Shown here: in pieces, positions 19,641-29,836 of the stretch
Position numbering within the stretch: position 1 is the first letter of the stretch
Layout: the number at the start of each line of letters is the position of its first letter
Assembly (NCBI RefSeq): GCF_013214175.1
Contig: NZ_JABSPA010000001.1
Span: 608,619 to 672,618, forward strand
Reading direction: 5' to 3'
Source: Colwellia sp.
GTDB taxonomy: Bacteria > Pseudomonadota > Gammaproteobacteria > Enterobacterales > Alteromonadaceae
DNA: 64,000 nucleotides
Translations under genes and position numbers: made by a program
Notes under the pieces: generated by a model
What the model was told of the DNA's origin: nothing
The model's input: the letters and a program-made list of their open reading frames with translations, nothing else
Database searches by the model: none

Positions 19641-20681
19641 TTATGAAAAAACAACTTGCTCTTCGCCGTCAGCTTTATCGGCTATTGCGCCAATATGCCA
19701 AGCGTTTTCACCGTGCGCTGTTAACACTTCAATACTCAGCTCAACTTTGTCAGCAGGTACTACGATTATCATGCCAACACCACAGTTAAAAGTACGGTAC
19801 ATTTCATGTTCCGTGATATTGCCTTTTTCTTTTAACCAAGTAAAGATGCTCGGCCATTGCCAGCTATTACCTTTAATCACAGCTTGTGCTGTTTCAGGTA
19901 ATACACGTGGGATATTTTCCCAGAAACCACCACCAGTAATATGAGACAGTGCGTGCACATCTACATTTTTAAGTAATTCAAGCACAGATTTTACGTAAAT
20001 CTTGGTTGGTTCAAGTAAGTGGTCAGCGATTTTCTTGCCGTCGAGCAATTCATTTGTATCAGTATTGTTTACTTCTAATACTTTACGAATTAATGAGAAA
20101 CCATTTGAATGAGGACCTGAAGCGCCAAGTGCAATCAATTGATCGCCAGCTGCAACATTAGTTCCATCAATTAATCGAGATTTTTCAGCAATACCAACAC
20201 AAAAACCAGCGATATCATAATCGCCCTTGTGATACATGCCCGGCATTTCAGCGGTTTCACCACCAACAAGAGAACAGCCAGCCTGTAAACAACCTTCAGC
20301 AATACCTTCAACTACAGATACAGCCACATCTACATCAAGTTTAGCGGTAGCATAATAATCAAGGAAGAATAATGGCTCTGCACCTTGCACGATAAGGTCA
20401 TTTACACACATAGCCACTAAATCGATACCAACGGTATCGTGTCGAGCTAAATCGATAGCTAAACGTAATTTAGTGCCGACACCGTCGGTACCAGCTACTA
20501 ATACAGGCTCTTTATAACCGGTAGGCAATGCAAATACCGAACCAAAACCACCTAAACCACCCATAACTTCAGGGCGTTTTGTGCGTTTTACCGCACCTTT
20601 AATTTTCTCAACTAGTGCATTACCAGCATCAATATCAACACCAGCATCTTTATAGCTTAACGATTGTTTTTGTTCGCTCAC
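19641..20681 (-). CDS. purM: Phosphoribosylformylglycinamidine cyclo-ligase PurM
   Basis: PurM (AIR synthetase) closes the imidazole ring in purine synthesis, using ATP. The 346-residue protein starts with the conserved [14 protein letters not shown] and carries the [12 protein letters not shown] loop, [11 protein letters not shown], and [17 protein letters not shown] start with an AGAGG site at 7 bases. It is the first gene of purM-purN, as in E. coli. The divergent DUF2066-hda pair starts 182 bp away. No PurR-like operator was recognised by eye. Confidence 0.97.
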   Translation of the reverse strand: MSEQKQSLSYKDAGVDIDAGNALVEKIKGAVKRTKRPEVMGGLGGFGSVFALPTGYKEPVLVAGTDGVGTKLRLAIDLARHDTVGIDLVAMCVNDLIVQGAEPLFFLDYYATAKLDVDVAVSVVEGIAEGCLQAGCSLVGGETAEMPGMYHKGDYDIAGFCVGIAEKSRLIDGTNVAAGDQLIALGASGPHSNGFSLIRKVLEVNNTDTNELLDGKKIADHLLEPTKIYVKSVLELLKNVDVHALSHITGGGFWENIPRVLPETAQAVIKGNSWQWPSIFTWLKEKGNITEHEMYRTFNCGVGMIIVVPADKVELSIEVLTAHGENAWHIGAIADKADGEEQVVFS

Positions 20682-20863
20682 GGGAGACCTCTGAAATTAC
20701 CGACAGTATTTTATGGGGCGTATTCTACCAGTGCTAAGGCTCATACTCAAGACGATTACAGTATCTTCACCTTGTTTTATTTTATCGGCGCATTTCTCTA
20801 GTTTTTATCAATATTTGCAAGTATTAATTACTGTCCATGTGATAAGATATCATTTATGAAACC

Positions 20864-22303
20864 ATGGATTTTTTGAAATTTTTAGTTGATATGTTTAGAT
20901 TCCCTTTTGTTTTAATTTTTCTTATATTTACGCTGTTTAGCGCTAATTTACCAGCCCTTGAAGTAGATGATTTATACCAAGCTAATGTTGTTGTTGACTC
21001 GCAAGGTCGAGTTCAACGAGAGCAGGCGATAAAACAAGCACTACAAGGCGTGTTTTTAAAAGTTGGCGGAAAAAAGAGTGTCTTAACACATAAAGTGTTA
21101 AGACAAGCACAAAAAAGAGCTAGTCGCTACGTTAGTCAATACCGTTATCAACGACAAGGTGATGAGCTAAGCTTAGTGGTCAGTTTTAATAAAGACAAAG
21201 TAAATCAATTGTTTAAAGATGCCAATTTAGCCTTGTGGGGCAGCTTACGTCCACAAGTGCTTTTATGGTTAATTGATGAGCAAGGTGTAAGTCGCACTAT
21301 GGTCGCATCTGATGCTGATACGGATATACCGGCAAGTGTTAATGACTTTTCGATACAACGTGGTTTGCCTATTATTATGCCGTTAATGGACTTAACCGAT
21401 AGCGAACAAGTGGTGTTAAGTGATTTTTGGGGCTACTTCCAAGAACAAATTCAACAAGCCTCGTTGCGTTACTTTGCTGATACTGTTGTGGTAATGAGAG
21501 TTTCTGACTCCAGCTTAGTGAATGAAGAAGATAAAGTTAACACCTCGGATTTGGCAGATAATATTTCTTGTGGCTTATTATGTCAGCCAGAAGAAGTTGC
21601 AAGCGCTAAAGTACTTGATTGGCGTGTTTACACACAGGGCACACTGTATACGCAAAAATATCAGGGTGTTAATAAAGTTGCTTTGATTAACCAAGGTTTA
21701 TCCGATATCACCGAGCTGATTTATCAGTCTTATGCTCTATTAACATCGGCGGAGAATGACTTTATTATTGAAGTGAAAAATGTTACCTCCTTAAAAAATG
21801 ATACGCAATTGTTTGATTTTTTAGTAGACTTGTCGGCTGTTAAACGAGTGACTTTAATCAGTGCTCAAGGTAATGTACGTCGCTATAATTTAGACTTGCT
21901 GGGTTCAAAGGCCTCTTTTTTAGCGTCATTAAAATTGAACGATAAGTTAACACAACAACTTGATAATCAACTCGATGGCCTTTATCACCGCCAGCAGTTT
22001 AATAATCAAGTAAAAATTACTGTACTTGGTGAACTAGAGTTAGCCGAACAGAACATCGCTGAGCAAAATACAACGGCTCAAAATACTAGTAGCAACGCTG
22101 GTACTATGTCTGATGACGCTGCTCTTGATGATGCCCAAGCATATTTAAATGGTAATAAAACAGTGCTAAATGATAAAAACATTGTTGTTACTAATCCAAC
22201 CATTGAACTAACGAAGAGTGACCCATTGCAGACAACATTGGCAGTAAAACCACAGCTAGCAATAGCACCCCTCATTCCTGTCTTTTATTGGGAGCAAGGA
22301 TGA
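20864..22303 (+). CDS. DUF2066 family protein, exported
   Basis: Uncharacterised DUF2066 protein of 479 residues. A hydrophobic segment (FPFVLIFLIFTLFSANLPA) at residues 13-31 acts as signal peptide or anchor, then LEVDDLYQANVVVDSQ begins the family domain. Near residues 385-430 there is a low-complexity Gln/Asn/Ala stretch. The stop codon overlaps the hda start (ATGA at 22300-22303), so hda is likely translationally coupled. The upstream ribosome site is weak; the start could be the Met at residue 10. Confidence 0.88.
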   Translation: MDFLKFLVDMFRFPFVLIFLIFTLFSANLPALEVDDLYQANVVVDSQGRVQREQAIKQALQGVFLKVGGKKSVLTHKVLRQAQKRASRYVSQYRYQRQGDELSLVVSFNKDKVNQLFKDANLALWGSLRPQVLLWLIDEQGVSRTMVASDADTDIPASVNDFSIQRGLPIIMPLMDLTDSEQVVLSDFWGYFQEQIQQASLRYFADTVVVMRVSDSSLVNEEDKVNTSDLADNISCGLLCQPEEVASAKVLDWRVYTQGTLYTQKYQGVNKVALINQGLSDITELIYQSYALLTSAENDFIIEVKNVTSLKNDTQLFDFLVDLSAVKRVTLISAQGNVRRYNLDLLGSKASFLASLKLNDKLTQQLDNQLDGLYHRQQFNNQVKITVLGELELAEQNIAEQNTTAQNTSSNAGTMSDDAALDDAQAYLNGNKTVLNDKNIVVTNPTIELTKSDPLQTTLAVKPQLAIAPLIPVFYWEQG

Positions 22304-23007
22304 AGCAAGTAGCTCAACTCACCTTGCAAGTGCAACTACCTGATGATGAAACTTTTGACAGTTTTAAAAGTGATGCAAACCTCGGTATTGTCAGTCAGCT
22401 AAAATCTTATATTGATCAAAAGCAAGATAGCCCGCATAGTTTTTACATGTTTGGCTTGTCTAGTGTCGGTAAGTCACATTTACTGCATGCCAGTAGTACT
22501 TATGCTGCACAAGTTGGTAAGTCTTCCGTGTGTCTATCTTGTGCTGAATTTAAGCATTTACCTGTGGAAGTTTTAGATGGTTTAGAGCAAATTGATTTAA
22601 TTTGTCTAGACGATATTCATTTAATTGCCGGTGATGAACGCTGGCAACAAGCCATTTTTGATTTGTATAACCGAGTATTTGAGCAAAATAATTACTTATT
22701 AATCTCAGGGGATGAAAGTGCTCAGCAACTCGGTATTAGCTTACCTGATCTGGTTTCAAGACTTTCTTGGGGCTTAACTGAGCAAGTAAAACCTCTTGAA
22801 GATGAAGAGAAAATCATTGCCATACAACACCGTGCCACGCAGCGAGGTCTATTTTTATCAGACGAAGTAGTTAAATTTTTACTGAATCGTTTGAGTCGAG
22901 ATATGGGTAGCTTAATAACTTCACTCGATGTGTTAGATAAAGCCTCTATTCAAGAGCAAAGAAAAATTACCATACCTTTTATTAAAGAAGTACTCAGTCT
23001 GCAATAG
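22300..23007 (+). CDS. hda: DnaA regulatory inactivator Hda
   Basis: Hda is a AAA+ protein that, with the DNA-loaded beta clamp, stimulates DnaA-ATP hydrolysis and so limits initiation. The N-terminal clamp-binding motif is QLTLQV (compare QLSLPL in E. coli), followed by LPDDETF. The Walker A is FGLSSVGKSHL, Walker B IDLICLDDIH, sensor region LLISGDE, and a C-terminal RLSRDMGSLITSLD lid. The TTG at 22288 also fits, but the ATG at 22300 matches homologues and has GGGAG upstream. It overlaps DUF2066 by 4 bases. Confidence 0.95.
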   Translation: MKQVAQLTLQVQLPDDETFDSFKSDANLGIVSQLKSYIDQKQDSPHSFYMFGLSSVGKSHLLHASSTYAAQVGKSSVCLSCAEFKHLPVEVLDGLEQIDLICLDDIHLIAGDERWQQAIFDLYNRVFEQNNYLLISGDESAQQLGISLPDLVSRLSWGLTEQVKPLEDEEKIIAIQHRATQRGLFLSDEVVKFLLNRLSRDMGSLITSLDVLDKASIQEQRKITIPFIKEVLSLQ

Positions 23008-23044
23008 CTTGCTAGGGGTCTCGAAGAAAGTCATCAGTTAAATA

Positions 23045-23075
23045 AAAAGCACGATTAAATTAATCGTGCTTTTTT
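23045..23075. terminator. Bidirectional terminator hda / HELAH lipoprotein
   Basis: AAAGCACGATTA pairs with TAATCGTGCTTT, with an A-run upstream and a T-run downstream, so it can end both the hda transcript and the convergent gene. Confidence 0.9.
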
Positions 23076-23105
23076 GTGTTTACTTATTACTGAATAGCCT
23101 AAAAA

Positions 23106-25052
23106 CTAATGTTTAGGTAAAGGTTTTTCATAATAACGATTGAAATTATCGTCGGGCATAAGTTCAGACTTTGCTGCGTTTCCTTGAGTAAAGTTACCCG
23201 GAATAGCATAGCTTTTTAGGTGTTTCAGCAAATGACTCATACTCCTTTGACTTGGGCTGATGGTTAAATTCTCCAGCCAGTTATTTCCTACCGTCATAGC
23301 AATTGGCGTAGCGACTAAGTCCATCGCGGCTTGACTGTCAAATTCAGGTAATACGCGACTTGCACTAAATAGTACTCTGGCGGTTAACTTATTATCACCA
23401 ATACGGCCACGTTGTCCCCAAGTCACTATATAGTCACTGGCAGAGATATTATCGCCAATAGGCTGATTGGTGATGGCAACATCGCGAAGAATACCAAAGC
23501 GACTTTGCATCATGAGCTCTTCAAATAACATGGCGTAATCTTCGCGCTTACTTGAGTAGGCATAAAAATCAGTGGCACGATCTGGGCTAAAGAAACCTTC
23601 AATGTCCGTAGGTAAGTAGTTTTTTTGTGTTTGGTTGGCAGTTTCACCGGCAAAGCTAACTTGCCCTAAATCACGCATTTCCTGACTTGCTAAGGGGAGG
23701 CTAATTGCCAGCTGATCAGATTCAAAATCAGTACTGACTGCAGCATCAAGGACACGTTGACCACTTTGATGAGTATACCATTCATTACTGGGGAAAAAAT
23801 CATTGGCATGAGCAAGCTCATGATACATTAATGAAGTTAAGCGATATAAGGCGTCGGCTGGCGTGCGAGTAACTCGATCTGATTTACTAAAACCTTGACT
23901 AGCATAGTCATTATCTTTGACGTAACGCCAGGGCATAACAAATTGTAAATCATTACCAAAGTCAGCACGAAAGTCGGGTGCTTCATTAATGGTATCTCGC
24001 TCTTGGGGGGTTAACCATAAATTTTCTGCATCTAAATATATTGCCCCCGTAGCTGCCCAGTAAAAAGATGGGCGAATATCATAAGCGATAACTATCGCCG
24101 TGGTAGCTCTTAATAAATTTCTGATATCGTTATTGGCATCATTATTGGTTAAATAATCTTTAAAACGATCACCCATCCACTGGTGAGAAACCACCACTCT
24201 GTCCATAATACTTTCAACAGAAGGTATTGTAGGTGAGCTTTTTACCTCTTCAGCAAGTAAAGGCGTTTGAGCTAAGGTACAAGAGCTAGTTAAGCTATTT
24301 GAATAGACACAATTGACTAAATTGTCAGCGTAAGGGCTTTTGGGATTATAAGCAAAAACTTTGGCTTTGCGATCGGAAAAATAGGCATTACCCGCAATTG
24401 CCGCTGCGGGCTCTACTAATACCGCCACTTGATCGTTATAGGTTATATTGCTGTTAGCTTCAGTCGCTGAAACATTAAAAGTAATAAGAGTGTCAAAATT
24501 AACCTTGGGAGCATCAAAAAATATCGCTAATTCACCATTACTATTATCTGTTGTTAAGGAAACCGTTGGGCCACCTGTTTGCTGCCATGTCAGGGTGCTG
24601 GCGTCTATTGTTTGGTGTATTTCACTGCGAAAAGAGACTTTGTTCTCGGCTAAAGCAGCATGTGATAAACGAGCAGTAATTTTGTGAACCGCAGATTCTA
24701 CCAGGAAGGTTTTTTCTAATAATTGCTCAATATTATTACTGTCGGTAAAACTGACAGTAAAACTATACTCGCCATCAACAGCAGGGGTAAAAGAAATGAC
24801 CTTACTACTTGCGGCTAATACAGTTACTGCTTGACCAGAGGTTTGTTGCCACAGTATGTTTGAAATAGGCTGGTTAGCTGCGAGCAGTAATAAATCTACC
24901 CCTTGATTGATAGTCGGTACTTCATCGAGCAGCACAATGCCGGTTTCATTTTGATTGGGCTCATTATTGAATGAGTTACTATCACAAGCAGATAATGTTG
25001 CCATTACCGCTAGTGATAATCCTAAGTTAAAGCCATATAAGTTTGAGCGCAT
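23106..25052 (-). CDS. Lipoprotein with PKD-like region and HELAH metallopeptidase motif
   Basis: I do not recognise a named family. The 648-residue protein has a signal peptide with a lipobox (ATLSAC at about 17-22). Residues 30-215 hold two repeats resembling PKD/Ig-like domains (WQQTSGQAVTV, WQQTGGPTVSL). The second half contains LTSLMYHELAHAND near residue 415, an HExxH zinc-site, and REDYAMLFEELMM later, whose Glu might be a third ligand. This suggests a surface or periplasmic zinc peptidase, but no substrate is visible. It is separated by terminators from its neighbours. Confidence 0.8.
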   Translation of the reverse strand: MRSNLYGFNLGLSLAVMATLSACDSNSFNNEPNQNETGIVLLDEVPTINQGVDLLLLAANQPISNILWQQTSGQAVTVLAASSKVISFTPAVDGEYSFTVSFTDSNNIEQLLEKTFLVESAVHKITARLSHAALAENKVSFRSEIHQTIDASTLTWQQTGGPTVSLTTDNSNGELAIFFDAPKVNFDTLITFNVSATEANSNITYNDQVAVLVEPAAAIAGNAYFSDRKAKVFAYNPKSPYADNLVNCVYSNSLTSSCTLAQTPLLAEEVKSSPTIPSVESIMDRVVVSHQWMGDRFKDYLTNNDANNDIRNLLRATTAIVIAYDIRPSFYWAATGAIYLDAENLWLTPQERDTINEAPDFRADFGNDLQFVMPWRYVKDNDYASQGFSKSDRVTRTPADALYRLTSLMYHELAHANDFFPSNEWYTHQSGQRVLDAAVSTDFESDQLAISLPLASQEMRDLGQVSFAGETANQTQKNYLPTDIEGFFSPDRATDFYAYSSKREDYAMLFEELMMQSRFGILRDVAITNQPIGDNISASDYIVTWGQRGRIGDNKLTARVLFSASRVLPEFDSQAAMDLVATPIAMTVGNNWLENLTISPSQRSMSHLLKHLKSYAIPGNFTQGNAAKSELMPDDNFNRYYEKPLPKH

Positions 25053-25107
25053 TCAATTCCCTTTTATTCATTATCGTCTTTAACTTGACAGTATTAGCAA
25101 GTTTACA

Positions 25108-25500
25108 TTATTTATCTTTCTTTTTGCGTATGCTTAACCCTAATTCTTGACCACGGAATTTAGCGTAATAAGTCGCGCCAAAAAACATAGCACTAGCAAA
25201 GATCAACTCTAATATTGCCCATATTCTGTCCGCTGGCAATACCCAAAGTGTGGTTAAGCTATGTAAAAAGTAAATTAAAACAATAAAGTTAGACCAGGCA
25301 TAGGTAAAAGGATTGCTTTGTAATAAACCTTTTAAGGGAAATAATAACGGTAGGGTAAATAAGAGTAGGGAAGTTGAAGTACTTAAACTTTCACTTGGGC
25401 TTAATACGATTAACCATAACGGCATAAAGATAAGTAAAGAAAAATAGCCCATCAAGGCTATTTTTTTGTAGGTATTGGTTGCAAGTCTTTGTTTATTCAT
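25108..25500 (-). CDS. DUF2069 inner-membrane protein
   Basis: A 130-residue membrane protein with four hydrophobic segments (roughly 15-35, 43-58, 66-85, 90-108), ending in a basic tail (IRKKKDK). It matches the DUF2069 pattern, notably SNFIVLIYFLHSLTTLWVLP. Function unknown. It sits just downstream of arsC-type gene on the same strand, between it and the lipoprotein, and may be in an arsC operon. Confidence 0.85.
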   Translation of the reverse strand: MNKQRLATNTYKKIALMGYFSLLIFMPLWLIVLSPSESLSTSTSLLLFTLPLLFPLKGLLQSNPFTYAWSNFIVLIYFLHSLTTLWVLPADRIWAILELIFASAMFFGATYYAKFRGQELGLSIRKKKDK

Positions 25501-25559
25501 TGGGTACTTATTTATGTTAGTGATTTATATCTGAGATAGAAAGGTAATTTAATTACTGT

Positions 25560-25916
25560 TTAGCGCTTGAAGAAGGTTAAAACATTCTCTGGAGGACGAC
25601 CAATAATGGCTTTGTTGCCATCGGTAACTATAGGGCGTTCAATTAACTTTGCCGTATTCGCCATGGCGTTAATTAGCGCTTCTTCACTGGCACCTTTTAA
25701 GTTTTGTTCGGTAAATTCAGCTTCTTTAGCACGCATCATTTCAAGTGCTGAGCAATTAAGTTGGCCTAATAGCTGTTTAATTTGTTCAACATCAAAGGGT
25801 GTTTTTAAGTACTCAATGATAGTGACTTCTTGCTTGGTTTGCTGTGCTTGTTCTTCAAGTAGCGCTAGTGTTTGACGACTCTTTGAACATCTCGGATTGT
25901 GATAAATAGTAAACAT
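25560..25916 (-). CDS. arsC: ArsC family (YfgD-like) reductase
   Basis: A thioredoxin-fold ArsC-type protein of 118 residues. The N-terminal motif NPRCSKSRQTLALL carries the reactive Cys (residue 10), and the C-terminal part has the RPIVTDGNKAIIGRPPENVL block. Annotated relatives are called arsenate reductase (glutaredoxin), but the same gene next to bepA and hda is YfgD in E. coli. No arsenic operon is present, so its true role may not be arsenic reduction. Confidence 0.9.
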   Translation of the reverse strand: MFTIYHNPRCSKSRQTLALLEEQAQQTKQEVTIIEYLKTPFDVEQIKQLLGQLNCSALEMMRAKEAEFTEQNLKGASEEALINAMANTAKLIERPIVTDGNKAIIGRPPENVLTFFKR

Positions 25917-25978
25917 GGATTTCCTTAATTAATAAAACTGCTGTAAAAATATGAATAGCTAGTGATTTAATCAAATGG

Positions 25979-27448
25979 CTATAAACGTTTTAAACGATTC
26001 TCTTGCTCTTGAAATTGTAAAATACGGGCCTTTACGCGTTTCTGTAATAAAGGCTGTGCTTCAAGAAGGGTGTAACTGGTTTGTAGCTCATCGACAGCCT
26101 TAGAGTAGCCACCTAACAGGGCAAGTACTTCTGCTTTATTCATGTGCATAAGACCAAGCTTGCCTTGAGAACGATATAAGGTGGTTAATATATCATAAGC
26201 GATAAAATTACCTGGGTTGACTAATAAAAAGTCCTGCAATATTTCTGCGGCTAGATCATAGTTTTTCACCGAAAGTAGTGCATTGGCATAGTTTAAACTG
26301 ACCACTTGGTTGTTTGGCATAAATAAATTTAATTGAGCAAGCATCTTAATGGCTGAATCGGCTTGGTCATTTGCTAAATATACATCCGTTAAGGCATCGA
26401 TATAAAATAAGTTGTTTTTATCACCTTGTCTTAAGGTCTCTAAAAGTTGTAGCGCTTGCTTGGTTTGTTTGTCTTCAAAATACGATAAGGCCAAACCATA
26501 TTGTGCCGCGGCTTTTATTGCATAGCGATTTTTAGATAATTGATGTTGATAGAAAGCAATATTTGATTTGGCATCGCCTTGGTATCTTGATTTTAAGCGT
26601 GACTTGGTCAGCTCAAAGTCTAAGCTGGGTGGCAAAGGTCTTGCCGGGTAATTTAGTGCGCGTTGTCTAGCCTCAGCAATACGCGACTCAGGTAAGGGAT
26701 GAGTTAGTAACATTGCTGGCGGCTTGCTGGCATAGCGATATTTTTCCGACATCTTGCTAAAGAAACTTGATGCGCCTTGTGGGTCAAAGCCACTGCTGGC
26801 TAACAAAGCGATACCGACTCTATCGGCTTCTTTTTCATTACCACGGGTGTAGTTAATACTTGCCTGTTGTGTTACCGCCATACTCGCAGTCAGCGCAGCC
26901 ATACCAACCGTAGGATTAATTAAGGTAATTAAGACACTTGAAAGCATAGCCGCCATAGTTAAACTTTGTGTTTGGCTTTGTGACTCCAATCGACGGGCTA
27001 AGTGACGCTGGGTAACGTGAGATATTTCATGAGCAATAACCGAGGCTAGCTCACTTTCTGTGTCAGCTGTGGTAATTAAGCCACTATGAATACCAACATG
27101 GCCACCAAAAAATGCAAAAGCGTTTAATTCTTTATTGTTGATGAGAAAAAACTCAAAGGCATAATTAACCCCTTGGGCATTTTTTACTAGGCTATTACCT
27201 AAATGATTGATGTATTCAATTAACACTGGATCTTGAATTAATGGCTGTGATCCACGTAACTGGCGCATCATCGCCTGACCAATTTGCAGCTCTTTATCTA
27301 CTGATAAAACGCTGTAGCCTGAAATCCCAATGTCGGGCAATTTGTTTTTATCGTTCTGATTGTTAATGGCGCTGGCATTAAAGCTTGTCGCCATAGCAAT
27401 AGCTAATGTCAGCAACAAGGCATTAAGCAAGGGTTTTAGGTTAAACAA
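25979..27448 (-). CDS. bepA: BepA-like periplasmic M48 metalloprotease/chaperone
   Basis: BepA assists and degrades outer-membrane proteins such as LptD. The 489-residue sequence has a signal peptide, then the M48 zinc site HEISHVTQRH with the downstream Glu in NEKEADRVG, then TPR-like helices after about residue 310. The start codon is TTG, with AGGA about 7 bases upstream. It is in the same order relative to arsC-like and hda genes as in E. coli, which supports orthology. Confidence 0.92.
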   Translation of the reverse strand: MFNLKPLLNALLLTLAIAMATSFNASAINNQNDKNKLPDIGISGYSVLSVDKELQIGQAMMRQLRGSQPLIQDPVLIEYINHLGNSLVKNAQGVNYAFEFFLINNKELNAFAFFGGHVGIHSGLITTADTESELASVIAHEISHVTQRHLARRLESQSQTQSLTMAAMLSSVLITLINPTVGMAALTASMAVTQQASINYTRGNEKEADRVGIALLASSGFDPQGASSFFSKMSEKYRYASKPPAMLLTHPLPESRIAEARQRALNYPARPLPPSLDFELTKSRLKSRYQGDAKSNIAFYQHQLSKNRYAIKAAAQYGLALSYFEDKQTKQALQLLETLRQGDKNNLFYIDALTDVYLANDQADSAIKMLAQLNLFMPNNQVVSLNYANALLSVKNYDLAAEILQDFLLVNPGNFIAYDILTTLYRSQGKLGLMHMNKAEVLALLGGYSKAVDELQTSYTLLEAQPLLQKRVKARILQFQEQENRLKRL

Positions 27449-27509
27449 TATTACATCCTATATTCATTATCGAAATATACTTACGTGGTTAAAAGGTGAT
27501 TCAAAATAA

Positions 27510-28118
27510 TTAGCTTTCTTGGTTATGGATATTACCATTTCTACTAGCAATTTCTTGATAAAACTCAGCAATACTATAACCTTTGACCGCAACGATTTGA
27601 AAAGATTCGCTTAAAATTGTAATTAACTCTTCAACTTTGTAGTGGGCAAACTTTAATAACGCGACATCTGCTTCGTCACCACTTTGGTAGCAGTATATGG
27701 AAAAGGCCACTAAACTATTGATACGAAAAAGCATTTGTGTATTCTCAGGTAACCAAATGTTAAAAGGGCAGTTAGCTTTATTAGTCATGCTTTGGGTAAC
27801 ATTACTGCCGTTTATAACAGGGTAACAATGTAACTCATAACCCATGTCATTAAATTCATGTCGTAAGCTTATTTGTGCTTTGTTTTTAACTTCGATATTA
27901 CCATCAGGGCTTTTGCTGGCCCCTAAGAGGGTTAAATTCCATGAGTTTGGATTTAAAATCTGTTTGTATGCACTATCAAAACCATGAGTAAGTATGCCAT
28001 CTAAATCACCTAAAGAAGAAGAAAGTATATGGTACATCGCCGAGACGTCACCCCAATTTATCTTCTTTTTATAGGCATTAATTTCTTTTAAGTTAGCTTC
28101 AGGGCTTAATGAACTCAT
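27510..28118 (-). CDS. Hypothetical protein, 202 residues
   Basis: I do not recognise this protein. It has no signal peptide or membrane segment. A helical N-terminal part (LKEINAYKKKINWGDVSAMYHILSS) is followed by a beta-rich centre and a helical C-terminal part (YKVEELITILSES). It lies just upstream of bepA on the same strand (61 bp), and is divergent from the TusA-like gene. Its base composition is like that of its neighbours. A soluble cytosolic protein of unknown role. Confidence 0.7.
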   Translation of the reverse strand: MSSLSPEANLKEINAYKKKINWGDVSAMYHILSSSLGDLDGILTHGFDSAYKQILNPNSWNLTLLGASKSPDGNIEVKNKAQISLRHEFNDMGYELHCYPVINGSNVTQSMTNKANCPFNIWLPENTQMLFRINSLVAFSIYCYQSGDEADVALLKFAHYKVEELITILSESFQIVAVKGYSIAEFYQEIASRNGNIHNQES

Positions 28119-28257
28119 TTAATTAATATTCCTAGTAATAAGTTGTTTTTACATAAGACATAACTATAGAGGTACGTTATGATAACTTTTAGTTAGTACA
28201 ATGGATTAATTGTCGCAAATTAGTGAATTAAACTAAAGCGCTGTTTTAAATATTCAG

Positions 28258-28476
28258 ATGATTTATAAATATGATGGTATAGGTAAAAAGTGTCCGGTAC
28301 CTTTAATTAACATGCGTTTATTGATAAAAAAAATGCAAAGCGGTGATGAGTGTATCATTTATATTAATGATGCCGGCTCACTAAATGATATCCCTAAGTT
28401 GTTAGATAAACAAGGCTACCAATACCGTAAACAAATGATTGCTAATGGTACGGTAGAAATTAGTATTTGCGTATAA
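28258..28476 (+). CDS. TusA-like sulfur carrier
   Basis: Small protein of 72 residues with the CPxP motif (GKKCPVPLINMRLLIKK) of the TusA/SirA family, whose Cys carries persulfide sulfur. The fold is consistent (GDECIIYINDAGSLNDIPKLL). It is not the canonical tRNA-thiolation TusA by sequence alone; paralogues are common. It sits between the divergent 202-residue gene and perM. Confidence 0.9.
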   Translation: MIYKYDGIGKKCPVPLINMRLLIKKMQSGDECIIYINDAGSLNDIPKLLDKQGYQYRKQMIANGTVEISICV

Positions 28477-28640
28477 CCACGCAAGGCGCGATTATTTCTG
28501 TTTATACCGCGTTATCACCGGCTGATGTCGTCAATTACATTTCACCTGCGCAGCCTTGTCTACATATCAAACGAACTACTGTAAAGTAATCCCGAAAGTT
28601 CAACAGCCGTTAGGCTAAGCAAAATAAAAAATAGGTAATT

Positions 28641-29723
28641 ATGTTCAAGTTATTTAGTGATTGGTACACACGTAAATTTTCAGATCCCCATGCGGTAACC
28701 CTCGTTGTGCTTTTAATTTGTATTGCATTATTTATTACTTTATTTAGTAGTTTATTGATGCCGGTGTTTGTTGCTATTGCCTTAGCTTTTTTATTAGACT
28801 TGCCGGTTAATAAACTTATGCACAGCTCTATGTCGCGCTCAGGTGCAACCATAGTGGTGGTGGTTACTTTCCTTAGTTTCTCCTTGTTGGCAGTGTTAGG
28901 GCTTATGCCAATTATCTGGAAACAAAGCAGCAATTTATTACAAGAAGTTCCCAATATGATCACCCAAGGGCAAGGTTACTTATTAACACTGCCAGAAAAG
29001 TACCCAGAATTTGTCCATGTATCTCAAATCGAAAGCTTTATCGTTATGGTTAATGATAATTTACTTGAATGGGGCCAAGTCGCGCTGAAAGCGTCATTAA
29101 ACTCTATTTCTGACATTGTCGCCTTGATGGTTTATTTAATTCTTGTGCCCTTAATGGTGTTTTTCTTCTTAAAAGACAAAACTGAATTAATGGCCAGTGT
29201 TGCCTATTTTTTACCTAAAGAGCGCCGCATGGCCATTCAAGTAAGTAATGAAATGAACCAGCAAATTTTAAATTATATTCGCGGTAAAGTGATTGAAATC
29301 CTTATTGTCGGCGCAGCAACTACTATCGCTTTTATGTTCCTTGATTTGGAATATGCCTTGTTATTAGGGGTATTGGTTGGTCTGTCGGTATTGGTACCTT
29401 ATGTCGGCGCGACTGTGGTTACTTTCCCCGTTATGTTAGTAGCACTTTTCCAATTCGGTTTCAGTAGTGAATTTGGCTACGTTATGCTCGCCTATGGCAT
29501 AATTCAAGCAATCGATGGCAATGTTATTGTGCCTTTACTCTTTTCTGAGGCGGTTAATCTTCATCCTGTTGTTATTATAATTGCGGTGATATTTTTTGGT
29601 GGTTTATGGGGTTTTTGGGGAATATTCTTTGCCATTCCTTTAGCTACGCTGGTAAAAGCGGTGATTAATGCTTGGCCATCAGTTCCTGAGCCTGATAGTA
29701 CCAATGAAGCCGCTGAACTGTAA
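28641..29723 (+). CDS. perM: PerM/AI-2E family permease
   Basis: An integral membrane protein of 360 residues with about seven or eight hydrophobic segments, of the UPF0118 / AI-2E exporter family. The C-terminal region (VPYVGATVVTFPVM, GIIQAIDGNVIVPLLFSEAVNLHPVVIIIAVIFFGGLWGFWGIFFAIPLATL) is diagnostic. E. coli perM lies next to bepA, as it does here, which supports naming it so. What it exports is not known. Confidence 0.85.
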   Translation: MFKLFSDWYTRKFSDPHAVTLVVLLICIALFITLFSSLLMPVFVAIALAFLLDLPVNKLMHSSMSRSGATIVVVVTFLSFSLLAVLGLMPIIWKQSSNLLQEVPNMITQGQGYLLTLPEKYPEFVHVSQIESFIVMVNDNLLEWGQVALKASLNSISDIVALMVYLILVPLMVFFFLKDKTELMASVAYFLPKERRMAIQVSNEMNQQILNYIRGKVIEILIVGAATTIAFMFLDLEYALLLGVLVGLSVLVPYVGATVVTFPVMLVALFQFGFSSEFGYVMLAYGIIQAIDGNVIVPLLFSEAVNLHPVVIIIAVIFFGGLWGFWGIFFAIPLATLVKAVINAWPSVPEPDSTNEAAEL

Positions 29724-29836
29724 AAACCGTGTTAGTAATCTCAATGACGTATAGGTAACTAAAACAGTTAAGTAAACTTAAGCACGGCAAAGTTATGCAA
29801 AGCGAAGGTAAATTAAGGTAAATCAGAGGAAATGAA

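Noticed and set aside
25560-25916. Arsenic resistance operon
   Set aside because: The arsC-like gene stands with bepA and hda as YfgD does in E. coli; no arsB, arsR or acr3 nearby.
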